Origin: Dipylidium caninum
Lineage: Eukaryota; Platyhelminthes; Cestoda; Cyclophyllidea; Dipylidiidae
Direction of reading: 5' to 3'
Length of the DNA: 64,000 bases
NCBI GenBank assembly: GCA_017562135.1
Contig: QEYB01000180.1
Location: 1,364,001-1,428,000 of the forward strand
Below, one piece after another: positions 55,310 through 64,000 of the stretch; positions within the stretch are counted from its first letter, which is position 1; every line of letters starts with the position of its first letter. The notes beneath the pieces are model-generated. The model worked only from the letters and a program-made list of their open reading frames with translations. It made no database searches and was not told where the DNA came from. Position numbers and translations under genes: made by a program.

Positions 55310-57254
55310 CGGCCTCATGTTGATGAAACTCGATGTAGAACGTTACTGCCAATTACTTGGAAACTGCATCTCTCCGTAATTACTACCGGAATGTATTTTT
55401 GCTATTTGTGAAAAATACGTAGGTACTGTTCCTGGATCGCTTCCCCTTTTTTCACAAGCAAAGCATTGCAATTCTAAAACTAGGGCTTGATGATCCCTTG
55501 CCGATTGTGTGCCTAGATGTTGTAACATTTTTCAGTAAGGTTTATCGGTGGGATGGTACCAGTTGTGCAATATTATGCGGTATTTTCGAAATATTACGAA
55601 AATGGTCCTATGATCATGGACTGCGGTGAGAAAAAGTAACGGGTGCAGCAATGTGTGGGAAATTCATGGACGGAAAGTCAGGCGCGGTGGATTTTGTTGG
55701 CGTAAACAGAGTGTACTCCGGTCGGAGAAGACACGTATGCGGTGTCGACGATCATGATGTTTTGCGTACGATGGTTCCGTTCGTGTCAGACTTCGGACTT
55801 ACCGTACACGACGGCGTCTCATGCTTGAACTCCCGGTTTGATTCTTACGGCTCATTGGTAATAGAAAATTTTGGAAATTAGGCGTGCTACGCTGGTAAAA
55901 CTTAATAAGGTTTTCACGTTGTGAGTCATTTATGTGGGGGAGGGGGTTAGCCAAGTTTGGAAGTCCATTTGGTGAATAGTGGGGCAGAGGTACCAAAGAT
56001 GTCTGCCAAGAGAAGAGTTTAGCTGCATGGTATGATGCTTGAAATGCGCGACTATTGGTCTAAAAGACCAGCCACAGTTACTCGGTTGGTGGGCCATTAC
56101 TTGGGCTTTTCACCCTCGAAGCACAAGGGGCTGGAATAGTTTTTGACAAGCCATCCTCTTATGAGCATGTGCATCTTGTATTTTTGGCGTGTTCGTAAGG
56201 ACTAGGCACGCTAATTTTGGAGCGAATCATGCGCCCTCAGAGTTTTACAGTAATCTTGTAACCTTTTTACTCACAGGAAAAACATCTCGCTCGAGAGTGC
56301 TGACAGTGGAGTAAACGATACGGTTCGCCGTGATTGTATTTATTTTGTAAATGAGGTATAATAACACAAGTTCTACTTTTTGAAAAAAAATCTAATTAAA
56401 GCTATAATATTTTAAAATAATGTTTGCATCTACCTTTTTGATTAATGGGTTAGACATCGTGTGAATTAGCCTCTGGATTCTTTTAATGTGGTACTCGATT
56501 TGAAAGGGGATGAAGTGGCGCTGTTTTGCTACCGGACCTATCAAAATAGGGCTCGTGCTGGTGTGCTTCGTTGGGGGCTTTGTCCTATTCCCACTTTTTC
56601 GGATTACAAGCATTGTTGTTTCTGGTCTCCTGGAGGCAACCAACTTGATGTTTTATCGGTCCTAACTACGGTACTTCGTGTCACAATATACCAATCTCGT
56701 TAGGAGCGCAACAGATTTGTCACTTATTTTCGGCATTAATTTTTCATTTTTCCGCCCATAATTGATAATGCCAAAACTGATTACTCACTTAAATGCGACT
56801 GACACCATTAGTTTGAATAAAGTTTTTGTTAATTGTGGGCCCATTAAATCTCCCAATTGGTATGAAATTGTTTTGTGTGCATTAATTTTGACGTGAATCT
56901 CGTTAAATTTTAAATGACAGATGGTGCTTTTAATCGCGCTTGATATCTCTATATATGCATTGCATACGTTACATTGCTTCTCGCTTCGTGCAGAATCCAG
57001 TTTCATAGCATTTCACACTGTCGCCATTATATTATTTGGTGCTGCCATTCTGATCCTTTAATTTGATGAGATCTGGTCGTTCGTTTTAGAATGCGGCAAA
57101 TAACTACTGTTGGTTATACATTAGTCAAATATTTTAAGTGCGTTGATTCCGCGTTGAAATTACGGGTTTTTGTCGTGATATCATAAATAGTTGATGTTTT
57201 TTCACATGTAAATTAGTAATTGATAAGTCTTGTTTTTGCATTCCATATTCTTAG
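55310..57254. other. Intergenic, no gene seen
   Basis: About 1.9 kb. Open frames at 55651-55881 and 56488-56703 have no similarity I recognise and no matching splice signals. It should contain the 3' end of the PRELI/SLMO gene and the promoter of the next plus-strand gene. Confidence 0.45.
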
Positions 57255-57329
57255 GTGTCTTGAGCATGTCGATGCAAGATGCAAGTAACCTTTCGGACGA
57301 ACAAATTGACTGTGCCTTTGATTATTTCT
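57255..57329 (+). CDS. Candidate first coding exon of an unrecognised gene
   Basis: A clear acceptor (CATATTCTTAG, ending 57254) is followed after 11 bases by ATG at 57266 and MSMQDASNLSDEQIDCAFDY plus F, then a strong GTGAGT donor at 57330. The exon ends in phase 1. An acceptor just ahead of the first ATG fits either a 5'UTR intron or spliced-leader addition. No family recognised. Confidence 0.45.
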
Positions 57330-60300
57330 GTGAGTTTTTCACGTTTGATGGTGTCCAATTAAGGCTATATTCCTTTAGCATGCCTTATTGCAGAATCCAT
57401 ATTTTTACTTCCCTAAAGTTTCCCCTTATTGCGTAAGCAATTAATTTTGCTATATTTTGAGTTTTCTGAGTCTCAACCACCAAATTGTATGCCCTCAGAA
57501 GAATGCACTGAAGTTTTCTGTATATCTAAAATAGAAATACTAACTGATTTGAAAAATGCAAACCCCCTACATACTGTCTTTAGATGCTTCAAATTTTGTT
57601 GAAGTTGTCCTTTTTATACGATACTACCATTAATATAAACTAGCGTTATTTCTTAAAATTGTCTCACCCCGGATTTCCGAAATTTATTTTAGGGTATGAA
57701 AATGTCAATTACCACTTTTTACCTATGCTTTGTTCGACTTTAGCCTGTGTAGAGTAATTAATAGTACGATACATTGTCTTTCCAGAGCCGAGTATAACTG
57801 GAAAGTGTGTGTATTCTACATGTCGGAATTCATTCTTTACGTTTATTAGGGGATCTTAAATTATTTTTTAATGGCTTTTTGAAAATCACGAGTTTTTTGG
57901 GATTCTTACGCTATCTGGAACACTGGCTACAGCTATGGCAGTAGTGTGCACGTTTCTTTTATTACTGCACGCGTAATGCTCACAGAGGCTAATGATGGCT
58001 TGTGACCGCGTAGCAAATTCAAATCGTTATATTTTTCCCTTGAATATGGCAGCAAAAAGAGGCAAGCATATTATGGCGTGCCGGTGCGTGCCTGCTTTTG
58101 TGAATCCACTGTACCTTGACCAAACCGAAGTTGGTCAGATCCAGTCCTCTTTTGCGTCAATTGCTTCGCCTTGCGCCATTGGCTGCCTTCTATTGCCGAT
58201 GTACGACAAACCAATCGTTTGTAAAAAATACACACATGCCTAAACGGTATAACTCTTCCCCATTTATCATTTATTCGAATTGCCTGCATAGGAATTACAT
58301 GTTATTTATTCGTTAGTTTTGATTATTTTTGACCGGTTCTGGTAAAAATGACGTAATTTATCCGAAGTCTTATTCTATAAGACAGCTTGGAAGAAGCTTA
58401 ATGGAATATGAAAGGGAAATCGTCGGCAAATGCTAGATAATGGATAATTTATTCATGCGTGACCTATACTCCCCAATTTATTTCGCCTTGCCTTCTAAGA
58501 CAGGTTAAGAAGCACCTATCGTTCCTGACTTTTCCGAAAATTTAGTTACGCTGAAATTGGAAAATTCTTAGTCTGTGACTTGTTTCATTATTGTTTGGTT
58601 TTTATTTGGACATAAAAGTTGCGTGCACAAAGTATTTAAATTTATTTCTAAACCGTTTTGATAGGAAGATTTTTAATGAGGCGATATGCGCCTACTGCAT
58701 ACTGCTTTGTACAATGGACTAGATTTTAAACAGTTTAATGGAGCTAATTAAAGAGAATCAACGCTTCAAAGTCCTTTAAACTAGAAAATACATCCAAGAA
58801 ATCGGGAAACTTACCAATAACGTGCTTGGAAATAGCTGTTGAAATTTGAGGCCTGCTCAAATTAGTACTTATTGTTCGGAATTTAGAAATCATCTTCCAA
58901 TCAGATTTGCATGGTTTTTTTGTACGATGTCATTCTGATATCCTAAAGTTTCAATCATAATTTCTTTCGTGTCTTTGTTAAAATCCACCTCGTTATAGTC
59001 ACCAATCAATGTAGATGTTTAATATTGCCTTTAACCACTGTGAATTAGTGTGACATTGACCTCTAAAGTTCATTAGCGTCTCTTATTTTCGTGCCTCGCC
59101 AGTCACTCTTGCTCTCCTTCACTTACTGGCAATGTTTCCTCAAGTTTCATAATATTCCTGTGAGACTGAGAATGCCACAGTAGTTCATCTGTGTACGTGA
59201 CAGATGCGATACGTCTTATTTTTCCTTTCTAATAGCCAGTATATGGTTCCTTACTATGCTTTTTTCTCTCGGTGAAGTACAGAAAATAATGAGTTTCCTT
59301 AACTGTTACGACGTCTGTGTCGTAACAATCGATGTTGAAGTTAAATCTGCTAGAAAATAAACTACCACTTTGTTAACACGTGTTTTACATTAGCCACATA
59401 TTCTTCACGCATTTGATGTTACATTGTGCAATGAACTATTTCCTTCTCTATAATTTATACCCAGTGAAGAAGATTATAGTTTTAAATTTTCAAAAAAATC
59501 TACGTGAAGTTCATCCCAAAATTACGCTAACTAATGAAAAGAATGTGTTGTAAACTAAAGAGGGAGGGGGTTTTTTAGACTGGCACGAGTTACTGTCTTC
59601 TTTCCCTTTTATTCATAACTTGTAAATTTAAATGTTTTTTAGGCAGGTAGATAGATGTATTGAGTTATTGACGTAATTGTGGTAACTCTAATGGTGCTCA
59701 CATTTGGATTTCAATGATGGTCTTTTAATTTGTCGGTATCTGATATCATTTGAATCTTCGCTCTTTTGTCATCGACGCATTTCTTTTTATATCTCCTTCT
59801 TCGTATTGTGCTTTTTTTTGAAATTAGTGTTAATTAACCCTCTGCACTGTTATATCGCATCCACTTTAATCAGGTTTCATGTTAACTTACCTAGACTGTT
59901 CCGCAGTTTTATTAAAAAAGACCGGATGATATCGTACGAACAGCGTAAGATATGGCAGTAGAACCGTGTACAGTATTTAAAGTTCCTGAAAAATTCTCAT
60001 TTTTCACCTTTATATTTCATAAGTGTCAATGCTTATCTTATTAGCGCCCAGCTGTTTCGGTATTCAGTGAATAACTTCGTCTGTTATGCGTTCTACTAAG
60101 TGGGAACGCATTGTTAGGCTCAGTTACTTTGTCACAACATGCTTGAGTGTAATTGTTTAATTAATAACATATTACAGCATAGTAGTGGTGAATTTAGAAT
60201 AAAGTGGAAGGTTAGGTTCAGTCTACCTCGCCTCATAGGTGCATCACTAATATCATCAGCCCCTACCTCAACGTTATTGTGGCTTGTTTCTGGTTTTAAA

Positions 60301-63300
60301 TCATTGTTACCCAAGATAGCTTAAGTAGTAAATATTTCCATAAATTTGTGGCTTAGATGCCACTCTGGACCGGAGTGATTTTTTTGGTGATAAGTCTTGA
60401 AACAGATCTAATTTAATTTATGTACAAATGTCGCGGTACTTGGTGATGCTTTTTACATTGGAACGATACCTAAGAATTACACATGCTTAGAGTATTTTCA
60501 CACGTCAATGGACACAGTAGAAACAAATTTTTTACTGTCCGAAAAGGAACAAATTTGGCCCATCAGTTATTTTACGATGTAATTTCCACGCTGTGCAACA
60601 TTTACACTAGAATTAACTTTACTAATGCTACCCAGCCCTATGCAATGGATACGGCAGGGCGTTTCCCTTTCTCCTCTTCCAGCGCCAAGACGAAAATGGT
60701 CAACTTGTGAGTATAATCGCCTTTAATTTCCCGTTAGTGGTGTCCGCCCATCCATGACACCCATTACCTCCACGTCTGTGTTTGTGTTTATCGATGAGAA
60801 ACTTTGATTATATAATTATGGACATTTTAAGGCCTTGAGTGCATCCAATGATAGCGTGGTCGATGCTCCGGGCAATTCTTCCCTTTCTCCGTAAGAAATC
60901 AACGAAGTACTATTAGAAAATGACGTCTGTTTGTGTAGAATTGTCACGTGTGCTGGCGTGTCTTTCTATAGTGTCTCAGTGCATCACTTCTCGATGTTCC
61001 ATTTTTTCTTGCTGCATAATTCCTCATGACTAATTTTTGATTGGTTCTACCTTTTTCGCGTACCCACCTACCGGAATGCGATATAGGCAACCGCGTTACA
61101 CGCTCGAGTCATTATTGGTCGCCAAATAGGCTGCTCTGTATGAGAACGCGAAATCTTTTTTCAATGAAACCCCCCCTTTCCTTTTGACTTTCGCATATAT
61201 TAAGCGTTTTGTATTACTTGGGTGCTACTGGTCGTTGTGGTATTCCTCAGTCCGCCGGTAACAAGCATATGCCTCCACAGTTGTCCCGTTATATTTTTTT
61301 CATGTAACGTAATGTTTGAACAATTCTTGATCGTACTCATACAACATCAAGTTTTATCATTGGCTTTGGGTTTTTTATTTCTCTAAAAATTTAAAAAATC
61401 CTAAGGAGTTCCATTTCACGTTGACATCACCGTATTGAGCTTATGGACGAAAAGAGAGACACATATTCAACAACTGTGAAATAATTTTTGATTGGTCCTA
61501 AATGCAATTGTCTCCCCGCTCGAATTTATCAACTTCGGGTGTTAGTAACCCAGCTGACTGCTTCAAATTTCCTCCAATTCTAGTCCTAATTCTATTTTTA
61601 CGTGGATTTTTTGGGTTATCACTCTATTTGTTGAATTGCTTGCTCTCCTTACGTCTGTTATTCAATTTGACTAGCATCACATTGCATTAAGGTAAATTAT
61701 TATGTGGTTTTGGTTCCGTTTTTATTCGATAAATACGATATTATGTATAAATCAAGTTGTGCGGTACTGTGATAGGTGATTTCGGAGATATGTTCGGGAC
61801 GTTTCGATCCAGAAAGTCCATACGGATCGGCAATTACTTACTATAATGTTATCGGTCCTACTGCAAGGCCATAAATTCAAGAAGACAGCAACTTTTCAAC
61901 TTTAATCGAGATTTAACTAGCCTTTCTCTCTGTGGGTTACATTTACATATAATTACGAGAATGACGTTCACCGACTCCATATAACCCCCGAGCACACGAA
62001 AGTAGATGCTTCTCGACAAGTTTCAGCGCAGTTAGGGGGTGAGGTTTGTGCAGTAATCACGCACAAGTAACACCGTCGTAGTTTCTTTCATTTTCTTGGT
62101 CCAGTCATCTTGCAGTCACCCATGCCTAATCTATCGTGCATAAATTATTTCAGCCACGTTGATCAGAGGTCAAATGTTTGAGTCAAGAAGCACTACCTTC
62201 TGTCAATCATTAATGCATACTTACAGAACATTTTTTCAATTATTGTTAAAATTGAATTATAACACATTCGCCACGATGATTACGTATTTGATTTCCCAAA
62301 CAAAACTGATACTAGTACCATAACGCCAACAGCTTAGAACCAATATTAAATGGCAATTACCTTAAATATTACTGCCTAATAACTCAAATCGGTACAGATT
62401 TTTGCGTACCCCAAACTCTCAAAGTTCAGTAACTGAAAAGCAATGATGTACCACTACGATGAATCTGATAGTCCATTCTGATTGAGTAATTTCTTCGCTG
62501 GAGAAATAGTATTAACGTGCTTCACACAAAAAACACCAATGAAATAGCCGAAAAGGAATAATCAAGATGGTAATGGCAGTGGTGAGTGCTAACTGCTGGC
62601 GTATTGTTGAAGTGGAGGACTGCGTAATTAGATATTGCATATCCACCCGAGACATTCAAGTAATCCATGCTGATATTTTAAATGGTGCTTCTTCACACCT
62701 TATATCGTCGCCATTTCAGCCTTGTGTGCAGTTGGCATTGCCTTCAATTCCTTTGTTTTAGACCGCAATTAATTCCCTCCTTATCTCCTCAGTGAAGTAG
62801 AATTATGATTGTGTTGGGGTCCAACCTGGACCATTTTGACCACTTCAAATGGTGCCATTGTGAAATGAGGAACGAGGAGTAGAAGTACATTGACACTCCT
62901 AGACATGACGTCTGACGGGAGCGCAGGGGTCATAAAGGCGAGATAATAACCGGGGGTTGCAATGAATAGACTTTTCTGGTGTCGCATCTACTCTATCTGA
63001 GCGAAAATCGTTTTCGCATTTTTAATATGATATAGTTAATCAAATCCTTGCCTTCGCCTAGTCACTTATGGGGCTAATTTGGTCCATTCCAATCCTCTTT
63101 GATCCCCCTCTTTCCTCTTGCATGTGCGCATGTGTGGATACACTCAAGTACATTGCTCGGATCAACAGGAAGAACTTATTAAAATTCTCCCTTATCCTAC
63201 TCCTTTTGGTGCCTCTATAATGTATTCTGGGATTCTCAAACCTTTCAACGGCTTAGGCAAAATAGCACTTTTGCTTCTAAAGCGCATATTTTCCCATTGT

Positions 63301-63562
63301 TTCATTCTCCCCTCTTCGATGTAGGAAAAGGTTCACTACCGTCTCTGCCCCTAAAACATTGGGTTGTGGATACCTATGGTTCATTTGTTAAATGATTTGA
63401 ATAATGAGGTTTTCATTCAAAGGCACCAGTTGCGGAGACGCCTGCATTTGGCAGTACAAAATAAAGTAGATGGTTGACAGTCCCGTTGAGATTTGGCACA
63501 CCCTTGATTAAAATATGTAAATGGCTGATTTATAAGTTTTTCATGTTTACTTTATCCCTCAG
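57330..63562. other. AT-rich stretch, probably a large intron
   Basis: No secure exon in about 6.2 kb. A minor candidate ends at 60706 before GTGAGT (reading PYAMDTAGRFPFSSSSAKTK from the acceptor ACCCAG, or RQDENGQL from the acceptor TCTTCCAG). An open frame at 63118-63324 (QVHCSDQQEELIKILPYPTP) lacks clear borders. If the exons at 57255 and 63563 join directly, this is one intron. Confidence 0.35.
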
Positions 63563-63639
63563 TACTCTACGACAGAAAGTTGCAGCAAATGGAAGGGAGT
63601 CTTGACGACCCCGAGGCTCTCCGCCACCTCCTAAATGAC
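63563..63639 (+). CDS. Candidate internal exon of the same unrecognised gene
   Basis: Between acceptor TTTATCCCTCAG and donor GTAAGT, one frame is open: LYDRKLQQMEGSLDDPEALR then HLLND. Its entry phase fits the phase-1 end of the exon at 57255-57329, giving a continuous predicted coiled or helical N-terminus. The downstream exons lie outside the window. Confidence 0.45.
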
Positions 63640-64000
63640 GTAAGTCGGCCCCACTATATCTTTCAGCTTCACCTTTTATGCCTCTAACACCTCTCATCGC
63701 GAACCCATGTACCTGCTACTTGAATGTCCTTTGGGACAGTTGTCAAAAAGTCATTGTTTCTATGTCACCACCACTGTTTGTCTTCGTACACCCACATTAA
63801 GTTCATAAGTGTTTCTAGAGCTATTTTCCTCCATTCATTTTGTCTGTTTATATAATTATAAGCAAGGCTAAATGTCTGCGAAGCCCTTTTTGCCTCAATA
63901 CTATGTTGCTGTTATGCTCGAAGAAAGTGGCATTTTTTTTTGGTGGATGATCTCAGGTGCCAGCCAACTCATAGTCAGGAAATCAAGCTGCTCGCTTAGT
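63640..64000 (+). other. Start of a further intron, running off the window
   Basis: Follows the GTAAGT donor at 63640. AT-rich, no exon seen. Confidence 0.3.

Overview
This is nuclear DNA from a eukaryote, most probably a parasitic flatworm (tapeworm or fluke). The genes are metazoan (Kidins220, SoxD, CDC73/parafibromin, PRELI/SLMO family, ornithine aminotransferase, mitochondrial IF3). They are split by GT-AG introns, several of them only 30-38 bp long. In the CDC73 gene the introns tend to lengthen from the 5' to the 3' end, a pattern described for schistosomes. Species and class cannot be fixed from the sequence. No rRNA, tRNA, CRISPR array or intact mobile element was recognised. Exon boundaries were assigned by hand from splice consensus, reading phase and protein-family conservation.

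Left block (1-17.3 kb, rather AT-rich, gene-dense). The 3' terminal exon of a Kidins220/ARMS-like gene (+) converges on a ten-exon, 765-residue gene (-) in which a pogo/Tigger-type DDE transposase is fused to a C-terminal PHD finger. It looks like a host-domesticated transposase. Next come the last two exons of an unrecognised gene (+, stop at 12405), a three-exon mitochondrial translation initiation factor 3 gene (-, 12569-14222), and ornithine aminotransferase (+, about 15859-17262) with two single-base frameshifts at homopolymers.

Middle block (17.3-50 kb, visibly more GC-rich). A SoxD (Sox5/6/13-type) HMG-box gene lies on the minus strand (20852 to about 26336). Its N-terminal coiled-coil exon, a PLNLT motif like the CtBP-binding motif of vertebrate SoxD, the HMG box and the tail were all found. 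Above it is about 24 kb without a convincing gene, full of simple repeats, G-runs and polypyrimidine tracts. Two possible exons of unknown minus-strand genes lie between OAT and SoxD.

Right block (50.6-64 kb, AT-rich). CDC73 (-, nine exons, 648 residues, complete) and a PRELI/SLMO-type lipid-transfer gene (+) are divergently arranged. Beyond them are two candidate exons of one unrecognised plus-strand gene running off the window. The genes are housekeeping or regulatory and do not form one pathway. The items most worth a second look are the transposase-PHD gene, the ultra-short introns, starts that lack a genomic ATG and may use a spliced leader, and the OAT frameshifts.
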